A stretch of 42,768 nt of DNA from Salinivenus sp. (GTDB lineage: Bacteria > Bacteroidota > Rhodothermia > Rhodothermales > Salinibacteraceae), in the NCBI GenBank assembly GCA_018609755.1, contig JAHENZ010000003.1:1-42768 (forward strand), written 5' to 3'. The position numbers and the translations under genes are program-made. The stretch's first letter is position 1. Every line of letters begins with the position of its first letter. This document shows, piece after piece, positions 32,097 to 41,488 of this stretch. The notes beneath the pieces were generated by a model, which had not been told where the DNA came from, searched no databases, and saw only the letters and a list, made by a program, of their open reading frames with translations.

Positions 32097-33086
32097 TTAT
32101 GACATCAGGGCGTCGACACGATCGGCAATGTCCCGGAGAATGGAGCGATCGCTCTCCGGTCGTCGTTCACCGTCGGGGTGGGGGGTGTCGCTCTCGATCC
32201 AGCCGCGGATCTCCAAAAATTGGGCGGCGCTGTGCTTGTAGGCAGGCACGGGATCGCGGAAGGCAAAAAAGCCCAGGTAGTGCAGAAGATCGTTCACTTC
32301 GTAGAACGCAGGGTCTCCCTCGGTCCACAGCCGGTCGCGGTGCGCAAAGAGATCCGGCGCAAAGGTGCTCACACCCAGCAGGTAATCGCTGCCGTACGTC
32401 ACCATGTCGATGGCCAGATCGTTGCCCGTGAGCACCAAAAAATCGGACCGCTGCTCGTCCCGGAGCCGGAGCCGTTGCCACTCCAGCTTTCGATCGAGTG
32501 AGGAGTGCTTTGCACCGATGCACTCCGATATCGCCATGAGCTGCTCGTAAATGCCGAGGTCGTAGATCCGACCGAAAGGGGCAAACATCTTTCCCAACTC
32601 AAACGCGATAAACGACGAGCAGTGCTCGGCCATTGTCGCGTACCCCTCAACCACCCGCTCGCCCTCCAACCCCGTGAGCCCGAAGGACTGAAAGATGATC
32701 GGCGTCCCCCCGTACTCCTGAATGCGCTCAATTTCGCGTCGATAGGCCTCAGCGTCGAAGTCCGCACCGGGCTCGTCGTCCACGAAGGCCCCGCCGACGA
32801 AGGAGGCATCCGATCCGAGCACATCTCGGGTGGTCGCCAGCACCTGCTCTCGCGTCTCGTCGTCGATCAGGTTGGCGTAGCCCGTGTCCATGTTCACGGC
32901 GGGCACGAGCCCCGCCTCCGCCGTGCGGGCCAGGTGCGACCGGTAGCTGTCCCAGTCCACCGAACCGTCCGGATGGAACGGGAGTAGCATGGCCGACATG
33001 CCGGTAATTTCCCGCTCCGTACGGATCATATCCGTGGGATGGAACGGGTGATCGGGAGTGGATACTTCGGACGTAGATTCACTCAT
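32097..33086 (-). CDS. DapA/NAL-family class I aldolase or dehydratase
   Basis: This 329-residue TIM-barrel enzyme belongs to the dihydrodipicolinate synthase/N-acetylneuraminate lyase family. It reads [20 protein letters not shown] at the N-terminus, [20 protein letters not shown] in the substrate region, and a Schiff-base Lys in [13 protein letters not shown]. The canonical GTTGE loop is replaced by NMDTGYAN, so it is not a lysine-biosynthesis DapA. Family members in sugar clusters split or dehydrate 2-keto-3-deoxy sugars, and the neighbouring transporter, oxidoreductase and KdgR-like operator fit that. The substrate is inferred only. Confidence 0.85.
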   Translation of the reverse strand: MSESTSEVSTPDHPFHPTDMIRTEREITGMSAMLLPFHPDGSVDWDSYRSHLARTAEAGLVPAVNMDTGYANLIDDETREQVLATTRDVLGSDASFVGGAFVDDEPGADFDAEAYRREIERIQEYGGTPIIFQSFGLTGLEGERVVEGYATMAEHCSSFIAFELGKMFAPFGRIYDLGIYEQLMAISECIGAKHSSLDRKLEWQRLRLRDEQRSDFLVLTGNDLAIDMVTYGSDYLLGVSTFAPDLFAHRDRLWTEGDPAFYEVNDLLHYLGFFAFRDPVPAYKHSAAQFLEIRGWIESDTPHPDGERRPESDRSILRDIADRVDALMS

Positions 33087-33129
33087 CAGATCGAAAATTG
33101 GGGTTCAAGTGTTGAATGACGTTCGCTCG

Positions 33130-34545
33130 TTAGTCAGAGGCAACGACGGTTGTCGTGCGCCGACGGTAGAGAACCGATCCTCCCGTACAGGCGCCCACGA
33201 GCAGCAGAAGCAGCAGGTCCATCCGCACCCCTACAACAGTTTCAGGGAGTACGGTCAATTGGGAGCCCAAAAAGAGCACGAGCCCGACGCCGGTGGCAGC
33301 CACGACCTCGGGGCCCGGCGGTCGGTTTGCCAGCACACCGCTGACCACCATGGGCGCGAGAAGGGCCGTGCCGGCAAAACTGACCCGCGCCAGCAACACG
33401 AGTTGGTCGGAGGCAAGGATCGAGAAGATCAGCGCCGCGATGCCGAAGCCCCACACGGCCATTTGGGTTTTGCGCATGGCCGCCTCTTCTCCCCCCTCAA
33501 AGAGGGACTGGAGCTCGGTACCCAGCGCAAAAATCTGCGAGTCGGCCGTCGACATGGCCGCAGCGAGGAGGCCGACGACCACGATGGCCCCCACGATGTC
33601 CGGCTGGTCGAAGAGGAGCGCATTCGAGAGAAACTCGCGCGTGGTGGCGTCGGGATATTCGAGCGCGCCGTACATCCCGATGGCGACCACCGGAAGCAGA
33701 ATAAGAACGGCAAACACCCCGATCGACACCGCCATGCGGTTCATCGTGGCCCGATCATTCAGGATCATAAGACGGGTGGTGAGCTGGGGTTGCGTGGCGG
33801 GCAGCAAGACGATGGCCAGAAATGAGGCCACCAGGAACTGCCGCGTAAACAGGCCCTCCGGCCCCGGCGCGGAGAGCAGTTCGCTCTCGACCTGCTCGAC
33901 GGCCCCGAACATGGCCCCCACTCCGCCAAAGTCCTGCACGTACGAAAACGCGATGATCCACACCACCACCAGCAGGGTCACCCCCTGCACCACGTCGCTG
34001 TACATGATGGCCCGAAGGCCGCCCACCTCACTGTACACGAGCATGACGGCCACAATCGAGGCCGACCATCCCCAGGCCGGCAGTGCCGCCGGAAATACCG
34101 CCTCCAGAAAGATGGCCAGTCCCCGAATCTGGATGGCGACGTAGGGAATCAGAAAGATAAAAACGCCCGCAAAGTAGACGTACCCTGCCCATTGCGTATT
34201 GAAGAGATCCCCCAACAAGCCGGCGGTGCCTCGGTAGCCTTTCTTCTGCGCCTGTTTGCGGAGGTGATAGCCAAACCAGACGATAAGAAAGATTTGCACC
34301 CCGTCCGAGACGGCCAGAAAGATCCAGGCCCCGACGCCGTGACTTCGAAAGAAGTCCGGCATTCCCATCAGTGTAAACGTACTGAAGAGGGTGGCGGCGT
34401 AGGTAAAAAGCCCGATGATGGCCCCGACGCTCGATCCGGCCAGGATGTAGTCTTCGCCGCCCGTCGTGCGCCGCCAGGCAATGTAGGCCAGTCCAGCAAG
34501 GAGGACCGCGTAGAAACCTCCGATCGTCCAGATCCAAATCGTCAT
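33130..34545 (-). CDS. Sodium:solute symporter (SSS family)
   Basis: This 471-residue inner-membrane symporter has about 13 helices. It starts MTIWIWTIGGFYAVLLAGLA and carries YILAGSSVGAIIGLFTYAAT, YVYFAGVFIFLIPYVAIQIR, YSEVGGLRAIMYSDVVQGV, LPATQPQLTTRLMILND and VGLLAAAMSTADSQIFALGT. The SEVGGLRA and AAxMSTADSQ segments are SSS-family marks. It should couple Na+ entry to uptake of a sugar acid or organic acid, sensible for a halophile. It lies 5 bp after the DUF3311 gene, a common pair. Confidence 0.92.
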   Translation of the reverse strand: MTIWIWTIGGFYAVLLAGLAYIAWRRTTGGEDYILAGSSVGAIIGLFTYAATLFSTFTLMGMPDFFRSHGVGAWIFLAVSDGVQIFLIVWFGYHLRKQAQKKGYRGTAGLLGDLFNTQWAGYVYFAGVFIFLIPYVAIQIRGLAIFLEAVFPAALPAWGWSASIVAVMLVYSEVGGLRAIMYSDVVQGVTLLVVVWIIAFSYVQDFGGVGAMFGAVEQVESELLSAPGPEGLFTRQFLVASFLAIVLLPATQPQLTTRLMILNDRATMNRMAVSIGVFAVLILLPVVAIGMYGALEYPDATTREFLSNALLFDQPDIVGAIVVVGLLAAAMSTADSQIFALGTELQSLFEGGEEAAMRKTQMAVWGFGIAALIFSILASDQLVLLARVSFAGTALLAPMVVSGVLANRPPGPEVVAATGVGLVLFLGSQLTVLPETVVGVRMDLLLLLLVGACTGGSVLYRRRTTTVVASD

Positions 34546-34550
34546 GGGTC

Positions 34551-34763
34551 CTATTGGTCGTTAGTGGGGGGATAAACGCGCGTCGCCACGTAGGTGAGGA
34601 CGACAAAGGCCAGCGCAACGAGAATGCCCGTCCACAGCGTGTAGGGCACGCCCATCACCATAGGCTCGTACGTCCCCAGCGGCAGCACGAGGGGCGTGAA
34701 GGTGAGTACCGATAACACGACGACCGCCATGTAGCAGAGTCGCCAAAGGGCTTGGTCACTCAT
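34551..34763 (-). CDS. DUF3311-type small membrane subunit
   Basis: This 70-residue protein has two helices: LCYMAVVVLSVLTFTPLVLP, a GVPYTLW turn, then TGILVALAFVVLTYVATRVY. This is the layout of DUF3311 (YhdT-like) proteins, which are encoded directly before SSS transporters and presumably assist them. The gap to the symporter start is 5 bp, so expression is coupled. Confidence 0.86.
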   Translation of the reverse strand: MSDQALWRLCYMAVVVLSVLTFTPLVLPLGTYEPMVMGVPYTLWTGILVALAFVVLTYVATRVYPPTNDQ

Positions 34764-34805
34764 GGCCTCTCAGAATTCATTCGGAAGGATTGAGAACGGG
34801 GGCGT

Positions 34806-35963
34806 TCAAGTGAGCGACGGCAGGTCGACGAAGGTGCGTTTCTCGGCGGCCTCGTATCCCTTCTCCGCCAGCTGCACGCCCTTCGCTCCTTCGAGAAGAT
34901 CGTAGGGAAACGGCTCATCCGCCACCACGTGACGCAGGAAGAGCGTCCACTGCGTGCGGAAGGCATTCTCGTACTCCTCCTGTTCGGCCACCGGAATCCA
35001 GTCGTCGTGGAAATCGTGCGTCTGCTTCACGTCGGGATTCCACACGGGCCGCGGCGTGGCACTGTAGGGCTGCATCCAGCAGTCGGTAAGGCCCGCCACC
35101 GCCGAACCCTTCGTCCCGTCCACCTGCAGGGTCAGCAGGTCGTCGCGCCGGACGCGCGTGCACCACGACGAGTTGAACTGGGCCACGACGCCGTTCGCGA
35201 GCTCGAAGATCGCGTAGGCGGCGTCGTCGGCCGTGGCCTCGTACGGCGTGCCGTCCTCCTCCCAGCGCTCGTCAATGTGCGTCTTGGCGACACTGGAAAC
35301 CGACTCGACCTCGCCGAACAGGTTGTCCAACACGTAGCGCCAGTGGCAGAACATGTCCAGAATGATGCCGCCCCCATCCTCTTTTCGGTAGTTCCAGGAG
35401 GGCCGCTGGGGCGGGGAGACGTCGCCCTCGAACACCCAGTAGCCAAAGTCGCCCTTTACGGACAGAATCTCGCCGAAGAAGCCGGTGTCGATCAGCTTCT
35501 GGATTTTCTGAAGCCCTGGTAGCCAGAGCTTGTCCTGCACAATGCCGTGCTTTACGCCGGCCGCCTCCGCCTCCTCGTAGAGCTCCAATGCCTCCTCGGT
35601 GGACAGGGCGGAGGGCTTTTCGGAGTAAATGTGCTTGCCCGCGTCGAGGGCCGCCCGAATGCTCTCGGGCCGCACCTCGGTAATCTGGGCGTCGAAATAA
35701 ATTTGGTTGTCGTCGTCGGCGAGGGCCGAATCGAGATCGGTCGTCCACTTGTCGACGCCGGTTTCGTTCGCCAGCCGCTCCAGCTTCGACGCCGTGCGGC
35801 CGACCAGAATCGGGTCCGGGACGATGACCTCGTCATCGGAAAGGGGAATGCCGCCCTGCTCGACGATCGGCAGAATCGAGCGCTTGAGGTGCTGGTTGGT
35901 CCCCATCCGCCCCGTCACGCCGTTCATAATAATGCCAACCTCGTGGGTCGTCGTACTAGACAT
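34806..35963 (-). CDS. Gfo/Idh/MocA-family oxidoreductase
   Basis: This 385-residue NAD(P)-dependent sugar oxidoreductase opens with a Rossmann motif, VGIIMNGVTGRMGTNQHLKR, unusual in having MNGVTGRMG rather than GxGxxG. The family signature is KHIYSEKPSALSTEEALELY, and the catalytic-domain segment is GGGIILDMFCHWRYVLDNLF with the DxxxH-like motif. Members oxidise the C2/C3 positions of sugars or act by NAD-dependent hydrolysis. With ThuA in the same cluster, a 3-keto-sugar intermediate is plausible. It lies 46 bp after the cupin gene and 42 bp before the DUF3311 gene. Confidence 0.9.
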   Translation of the reverse strand: MSSTTTHEVGIIMNGVTGRMGTNQHLKRSILPIVEQGGIPLSDDEVIVPDPILVGRTASKLERLANETGVDKWTTDLDSALADDDNQIYFDAQITEVRPESIRAALDAGKHIYSEKPSALSTEEALELYEEAEAAGVKHGIVQDKLWLPGLQKIQKLIDTGFFGEILSVKGDFGYWVFEGDVSPPQRPSWNYRKEDGGGIILDMFCHWRYVLDNLFGEVESVSSVAKTHIDERWEEDGTPYEATADDAAYAIFELANGVVAQFNSSWCTRVRRDDLLTLQVDGTKGSAVAGLTDCWMQPYSATPRPVWNPDVKQTHDFHDDWIPVAEQEEYENAFRTQWTLFLRHVVADEPFPYDLLEGAKGVQLAEKGYEAAEKRTFVDLPSLT

Positions 35964-36009
35964 GCAATCTACGGTATTGGTGGTGAAGAGTGGTCTCGGT
36001 AGACGGGTG

Positions 36010-36462
36010 CTACTGGGAGGGGGCCGGGTCGGTGTGCTGCTCCTGCGCCCCGTCCGGAAGCGGCGGGGCCTCCTCCCCCGCCTTCGGCAGCGTACCGTTC
36101 AATTCCTGGCGCCAGTGCGCCACCTCCCCCGCCGGGCCGTAGCAGTACACCATCCGCAGCGGCTCGTCCCCAACGTTCGTGAGCTGGTGGTACTCCCCCG
36201 ACGGGATGTCGACGGCCTGTCCGCCGGTGAGAATTTCCTTTTCGTCGCCCACGCACATCTCGCCCGTCCCCTCCAGAATGAAGTAGACCTCCTCCTGCTC
36301 GTGGTTGTGCCACGGCACCTGCCCCCCGTGGGGCTCCAGGGTAGCCACCCCCATGCAGAAATTCTCCGCTTGAATGGGCGAATCGCCCCCTACTAGATTT
36401 TTCGTCGTGCGACGGGCCGGATAACTTCGTCCGTCGGTGTCGTCCAGATCCGTAATGTCCAT
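36010..36462 (-). CDS. Cupin-domain protein
   Basis: The protein is 150 residues. The single cupin has motif 1 VPWHNHEQEEVYFILEGTGE and motif 2 VDIPSGEYHQLTNVGDEPLR, with all ligands in place. It begins MDITDLDDTDGRSYPARRTT and ends in an acidic Pro/Gln tail. It lies 23 bp after the BNR_4 protein gene. It differs from the second cupin at 31721 in size and sequence, so they are not recent duplicates. It probably acts on a sugar or keto-sugar. Confidence 0.87.
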   Translation of the reverse strand: MDITDLDDTDGRSYPARRTTKNLVGGDSPIQAENFCMGVATLEPHGGQVPWHNHEQEEVYFILEGTGEMCVGDEKEILTGGQAVDIPSGEYHQLTNVGDEPLRMVYCYGPAGEVAHWRQELNGTLPKAGEEAPPLPDGAQEQHTDPAPSQ

Positions 36463-36485
36463 TGCGTTCTGCAGTCGTTCGGATG

Positions 36486-37856
36486 TTAGCGTTCGTCGAT
36501 AATGCCGACGATGTCGGTGTCGTAGTCTGTGTAGGTCTCAAAGTCGCCGCGCTGCCAGAGCACCACGCGACGGTCGCCTCCCCCCTTGGGAATGATGGGC
36601 CGGAGGTTGTCATTGTCGGAATGGGTCGTGACCGGCGTCCAGGTCCAAGAGGCCCCGCCGTCATTCGTCACGCCCCGGAAAATCTCGTAGTGGCGTTCAT
36701 CGTTCGCGTCGCTGACGTTGGGCACTCCCGTACGGGGATGCACGTCGGAGGACACGTAGACCACGTTCGGCGCGTCCGGGTCAATGGCTAGCAGTCCGGT
36801 GTAGTCGGCCTCGCGCGGGTACAACCCGCTGCCGGCGTAGGCCATCTCGTGCACGTGCCACTCCGTCCCGTCGTATCGGGCGTAGTAGTAGCGATGGTCC
36901 CATCCTGGCCCCTCCTCGTAATTGTTCTTGAACGACGCCCCATCCTTCTGCACCGAGAAGCCGAGAACGGGATGCCCCTCCGCGTCGAGGTGCAGATCCG
37001 TGGTCCAGGCCACGTCGTACGGTCCCCCGTCGAAAACCCTGGTCAGGCCCTTCTCGTCCAAGGGACCGTCGTCGAGATCTTGCGCCAGACTGCCGTGCGA
37101 CGTAAAGAGCGAATCGCCCTGCAAGTACCCGTGGTAAATGTTGTTGTCGAACACCCGCGGGTGCCCGTCCGTGGTGGCCAGGTGGATGCGCGACCGGCCG
37201 TCCGACGCATACTTGACGTAGGGCCGATCGGGCCAGTCGAGCAGCTGCCCGCCCCACGTCCACGTCTCCCCGCCGTCGTCGCTGTACATCCAGTTCGGAT
37301 CGAAGCCCTTCACCCGACTGAAGTTGTAGAGCCGCCCCTCTCCCTTATTGGCGTTTGAGAGTCGAAGAAGATTCGTGTACGTGATGCCGGAGGAGAGCTT
37401 TTTCGTTTGCTCGGCCCGCCAGGCCCCAATGTCGCCCGGCTCTTCCGAAATGCGATACCGAAAGAGCTCGTCGGTCCCGTGCGCGCTGTAGGCAGCGACG
37501 TATCGTCCGTCCGGGCGCTCGATGAGTGAGGGCACGTTGTGATCGTCCTGCCCCAACTGATCGTGGAGTTCCGTGGTCGTCCGCTCGCCCGTGTCCAGAT
37601 CGTAGGCCGTCACGTCCACGTCGCCCCCGTCATGGCCAGCCCGCGTCGTGCCCGCAACAGTAGCAAAGACCACCCGATCCTCGTCAAGGATCGCCCGCTC
37701 GTCCTGGAACCAGCACCAGCCCCCGTTCTCCTTGAAGGTGCGGATCTCAGCGGTGTCGGCTCCCTCCTGCGCCCGAACGTCGAGAACGAGGGCAAGACCC
37801 ATCACCGCGAAGCCAATCCCGATTCGTCGAATGTAGCTTCTCCCCCAATTGCTCAT
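36486..37856 (-). CDS. Exported BNR_4 beta-propeller protein (polysaccharide lyase-like)
   Basis: From the ATG at 37856 the product is 456 residues with signal peptide SYIRRIGIGFAVMGLALVLD and cleavage after VRA. The mature start FKENGGWCWFQDERAILDED is the BNR_4 family hallmark. Propeller blades follow, with repeated DGG and Asp-box-like SDDGGETWTW and TNDGGASWTW. Related seven-bladed propellers include PL24/PL25-type ulvan lyases, but many BNR_4 proteins have no assigned activity. With a sulfatase in the cluster, a lyase or hydrolase for a sulfated uronate polymer is the best guess. It lies 49 bp after the ThuA fusion gene. Confidence 0.83.
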   Translation of the reverse strand: MSNWGRSYIRRIGIGFAVMGLALVLDVRAQEGADTAEIRTFKENGGWCWFQDERAILDEDRVVFATVAGTTRAGHDGGDVDVTAYDLDTGERTTTELHDQLGQDDHNVPSLIERPDGRYVAAYSAHGTDELFRYRISEEPGDIGAWRAEQTKKLSSGITYTNLLRLSNANKGEGRLYNFSRVKGFDPNWMYSDDGGETWTWGGQLLDWPDRPYVKYASDGRSRIHLATTDGHPRVFDNNIYHGYLQGDSLFTSHGSLAQDLDDGPLDEKGLTRVFDGGPYDVAWTTDLHLDAEGHPVLGFSVQKDGASFKNNYEEGPGWDHRYYYARYDGTEWHVHEMAYAGSGLYPREADYTGLLAIDPDAPNVVYVSSDVHPRTGVPNVSDANDERHYEIFRGVTNDGGASWTWTPVTTHSDNDNLRPIIPKGGGDRRVVLWQRGDFETYTDYDTDIVGIIDER

Positions 37857-37905
37857 TGCACACGTCGCCTCAAGTCCATGAGTATCAATAACATTCGCAG
37901 CCTGC

Positions 37906-40900
37906 CTACTCCCCGTTCCCCCCTCCCAGCGACCGGATGAATGCAATCAACGAGTTCACTTCGCTCTCCCGCAGCCGCCCCTCGTACGACGGCATGTTGG
38001 CCATGTAGCCCTCCACCACGTCTGCCCTCGGATTCAGAATTGACCGTCGCAGGTATTCCCGATCCGCAACGACGGTCTCGCCCGACGTCAGCGCTCGCTC
38101 CGTCTCGTACAGCCCACGGAAGGACGGTCCGACATTGTCCGATCCATCCAGCGAGTGACAGGTGTTACACCCGACCTCCTGGTAGAGGTGTCGGCCGCGC
38201 TTCGCCGAAACCAGCGTGTCGGCCTCGCTCGGCCCCGCCTGCGCCTGGAGCTCGCTCGCATTCGCCAGATCCGCCTTCCAATCGACCTCGCCCAGTCCGT
38301 GCGCGGCCAGATCGATTGCCCGCGCCTCATTCACCGTCATATAGACCGGTCCATTCAGGGGGCGTCCCTCCGACGTGACGGAGTAGTCCACCTGGAGCTG
38401 CATCACGGGCTGCATGTCCGGCACCACCAAGAGCACCGAGCGCCGATCGTCCGACAGGTGCACGTTTGCCACCGGCAACTGCTCTTCTCCCGGAGTCCCG
38501 TCGGGTTTGTATCGCCCCGATCCGTACTGCTCGGTGCGCTGGTACTCCCAGCGCCGTACAGAGTAACTTCCCGTGAGCGTAGCAGCGGTAGTGTCGAGGG
38601 GCTGCGCAAAGCGGAGGAGCACGCCCTGCTCCCCACTCCGAATCGTGGCCGGCTGCGCACTCTGCTGTCCAGTGTACCGCAACCGAAGGAGACTGCTGAT
38701 CTTCTCCGCCGTGGTCCCCCACACCTGAAAGCCGCTCATGTAGACCTGTCCATCCTGCGGATGCACCGCCCCCTTGCTGGTGGGCACCGTCAGGTCGCCG
38801 CCAATCGGCATAACGCCCCCCTGCCAGGGCGTGGCCGTCGTGTCGGCGTAGACCCGAAACGGGCCGGGCCGCGAGTAGGAAAAGTGCATCAGTTCGTCGT
38901 TGATCGGCCCCATCTGATCGCTGTCCACCCAGAGCTGACCCGCCCCCGAGGGATCGACCTGATGCGGAATCCACGTGAGCGGCTGATCCGGCTCCGGCAG
39001 CGGCGTCGACCGCTGGGTCGTAGCGGGCACGCCGTAGTATTCGCCCTCCTGCACGGCGTAGATGGGCGTGGACGGAACGAAATTGCCCTGCTGGTCGGAA
39101 GCCGTCAGGAATCCCTGCGACGGCCGCGCTCCGATGTACGGCTCGCGAAACCCATCGGCGTAGACGCGGATGCTGTCGCCGTCCGCAGACACCTTCGTGA
39201 CGGTGCCGGCGTGCTGCGATCCCACTCGAAATCCTTCCACGGACTGTTGGCTGACCGGCGAGGGTGGCCCGGCATTCAGTGCCCCACCCATCGACAGGAA
39301 GAAGCCGCCATCGGGGGCAGGCACCATGCCGAGGGGCCACTCCCGCGTCTCCATCGACTGAATAATTTCATTACTGAAATTCTCGTAGTAGTCCGCCTCC
39401 CCGTCGCCGTCCAGGTCTCGAAGCTGGACGATGCCCTCCCGACCGTAGACGTAAATCTGATCGTCGACGACACTGATGCTGAGGGGCTCGTACAGTCCCG
39501 AGGCGTAGCGCGCCCACCGAAGCTCCTCCAACGACTGATCGATGCCGGACACGAGCCACACGTCCCCACTGAAGGTGACGACGGCGGCCCGGCCATCGCT
39601 GAAGAAGCCAACGTCCGCCACGCGAACGTTGCGGCCCCACGGATTGGGCATAGGAAGCGACAGCTCGTCCACGACGAACGCGCTGGTGTCGGGCGCCACC
39701 GTGCCCCGCGTCTGCACGGAGCGCGTCCACTGCTCGGTACTCTCCTCCACGGAGGGCATCTCGATGGGCCCCTCCAACATGTTGCGGAATTGATTCAGTT
39801 GGGATCGCGCCCCCGTCCAAAGCACCAGTTGAAACTGCGATTTGGGCGTGCCCTCGGCCAGCCGCAGGGTCACGTACCGGTCCTGCACCACGTCGACCGA
39901 GGCGCCGTCCGGAAGCCCCACGCCGCCAACGGCCGTCACGCTGTCGGAGGCCGAACCATGCTCGAGAAGTGCGGTGGTACGGTCTCCCTCAACCGACGAT
40001 GCCCCCCGCACCTCCCCAGCGACGAGCATCAGCGGCCCATCGGTGGCTCCCACGTCAAACGTCCGCGTGATTCCCACCTCCTCTCCGACCTGTACGCTGC
40101 TCGGGTGCTCCCGCACGTCCACCCCGCTAACCGAATATGACAACACCACGTCGTCGCCCGCGGTGTAGAGCCCCTTCCACTCGCCCCGCTCGTCGGACAG
40201 CGGCCCGCGTCCCGGATCCTCTGGATTCGGCCCCGACGGACGTGGATCGTCGAACGTCGGCTCTGCCCCGCTCCACCCCGGATACAGTCCCGTGCCGACC
40301 ACCGGTTGCCCCAGCACCCGCGGAATCTCGTTGGACTTGTAGTTGGGACGGTCGTAAGATACCTGCGCCATCGTCGACATCGACACGAAGTCCCCCGTCC
40401 AGCCCGCCGACATGCGCAGCAGATCCGGATCGAAACTGGCGTAGGCCCCATTCCCCAGCTTCATAGCGATGCCCCGCACCGCCACGTTGCGTTGCGGCAT
40501 GAACGGTGCCAGGCCGCCCGCGTCCACGGTCGTCGTAATGAACGGAAAGTCCGGCTCCACGAACGGGGCGAGTCCGCCCGCCGCCCACTCGATGCCCTCC
40601 AGCAGGTGGGTTCGGAAAACCTCCTTCGAAAAGCTTTCTTTCGTGTGGCCGAGTCCCGTGTAGAAGGAGCGCCCTCCATCGTGCTCGTGCATCCAGGCAA
40701 TCGGGTGCTCCTCCCCCATCGTGCCTCCCTCATAGGACGACTCGTCGAGCGTGAGGAGCACATTGACGCTGTCGGTTGGGTTCGACCGGAAGTTGTACCA
40801 CTCATCCGTCCACGACCACGGGGACGGCAGGTGGAGCGTGGACGGATGCGACGCATTTTCCACCCGCACGGTGGCCTCCTGCACCTCCGGATGATCGTCG

Positions 40901-41370
40901 AAGAAGGCCCCCACCAGGTTGCCGTACCACGTCCAATCGTACTCCGTCGCCGCCGCGCCGTGAATGCCCACAAAGCCCCCACCCTGCTGAATGTAGTTCT
41001 CGAAGGCGGCCTGCTGCTGCTCATCAAGCACGTTGCCGCTCGTGCTCAAAAACACGACAGCATCATACGACGAGAGGCGATCAGACGTGAAGACGGACGC
41101 GTCCTCGGTGGCCGTCACGTCGAAGTAGTGCTGCTCCCCGAGCGTCCGAATGGCCTCAATGCCGTCCGGGATCGAGGCGTGCCGATAGCCGGCGGTGTCG
41201 GTCTTCGAAAAGACCAATACCGAAAAGCGAGGCGAGGACGGATCGTCGCCGTCGTCTGCGGACGACCCCGCACACCCGACCGTCCCGAGGAGAACCACTC
41301 CAAAGACCCCGACCACAACGAACGTCCGGAAAGCGCTTACAGCCGCGGATGGATTAGTGTGTGACGACAT
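37906..41370 (-). CDS. ThuA / DUF6797-like / beta-propeller / cytochrome c fusion protein
   Basis: This 1154-residue exported protein has Cys33 in a lipoprotein-like signal (VVLLGTVGC). Domains in order: ThuA-like glutaminase-fold domain (about 48-275: VLVFSKTDTAGYRHASIPDG, GGGFVGIHGAAATEYDWTWY, FYTGLGHTKESF); a DUF6797-like domain (NVAVRGIAMKLGNG, DLLRMSAGWTGDFVSM); a glucose/sorbosone dehydrogenase-like propeller (DVGFFSDGRAAVVTFSGDVW, LRDLDGDGEADYYENFSN); a beta domain; and a c-type cytochrome with CNTCH (about 1068-1072) and Met in MANMPSY. ThuA homologues act on 3-keto-sugars. The heme domain implies that electrons from sugar oxidation go to the respiratory chain. ATG at 41370 is preferred over upstream codons. 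Confidence 0.88.
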   Translation of the reverse strand: MSSHTNPSAAVSAFRTFVVVGVFGVVLLGTVGCAGSSADDGDDPSSPRFSVLVFSKTDTAGYRHASIPDGIEAIRTLGEQHYFDVTATEDASVFTSDRLSSYDAVVFLSTSGNVLDEQQQAAFENYIQQGGGFVGIHGAAATEYDWTWYGNLVGAFFDDHPEVQEATVRVENASHPSTLHLPSPWSWTDEWYNFRSNPTDSVNVLLTLDESSYEGGTMGEEHPIAWMHEHDGGRSFYTGLGHTKESFSKEVFRTHLLEGIEWAAGGLAPFVEPDFPFITTTVDAGGLAPFMPQRNVAVRGIAMKLGNGAYASFDPDLLRMSAGWTGDFVSMSTMAQVSYDRPNYKSNEIPRVLGQPVVGTGLYPGWSGAEPTFDDPRPSGPNPEDPGRGPLSDERGEWKGLYTAGDDVVLSYSVSGVDVREHPSSVQVGEEVGITRTFDVGATDGPLMLVAGEVRGASSVEGDRTTALLEHGSASDSVTAVGGVGLPDGASVDVVQDRYVTLRLAEGTPKSQFQLVLWTGARSQLNQFRNMLEGPIEMPSVEESTEQWTRSVQTRGTVAPDTSAFVVDELSLPMPNPWGRNVRVADVGFFSDGRAAVVTFSGDVWLVSGIDQSLEELRWARYASGLYEPLSISVVDDQIYVYGREGIVQLRDLDGDGEADYYENFSNEIIQSMETREWPLGMVPAPDGGFFLSMGGALNAGPPSPVSQQSVEGFRVGSQHAGTVTKVSADGDSIRVYADGFREPYIGARPSQGFLTASDQQGNFVPSTPIYAVQEGEYYGVPATTQRSTPLPEPDQPLTWIPHQVDPSGAGQLWVDSDQMGPINDELMHFSYSRPGPFRVYADTTATPWQGGVMPIGGDLTVPTSKGAVHPQDGQVYMSGFQVWGTTAEKISSLLRLRYTGQQSAQPATIRSGEQGVLLRFAQPLDTTAATLTGSYSVRRWEYQRTEQYGSGRYKPDGTPGEEQLPVANVHLSDDRRSVLLVVPDMQPVMQLQVDYSVTSEGRPLNGPVYMTVNEARAIDLAAHGLGEVDWKADLANASELQAQAGPSEADTLVSAKRGRHLYQEVGCNTCHSLDGSDNVGPSFRGLYETERALTSGETVVADREYLRRSILNPRADVVEGYMANMPSYEGRLRESEVNSLIAFIRSLGGGNGE

Positions 41371-41488
41371 GCCCATCGGAATCATACCGATACGTGAATA
41401 GATTTCTAAATTTTGTTTTCGCTCATGGCTGAGCACGATCCCCACGAGACTGAGAACTGTCGCTTACAGACGTTCTCACGGATCGGTA

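Noticed and set aside
38155-40140. Long plus-strand frame (about 661 codons) opposite the ThuA fusion gene
   Set aside because: Antisense shadow. The composition is Arg/His/Pro-rich, with no signal peptide or motif, while the minus-strand frame has ThuA and heme c motifs.
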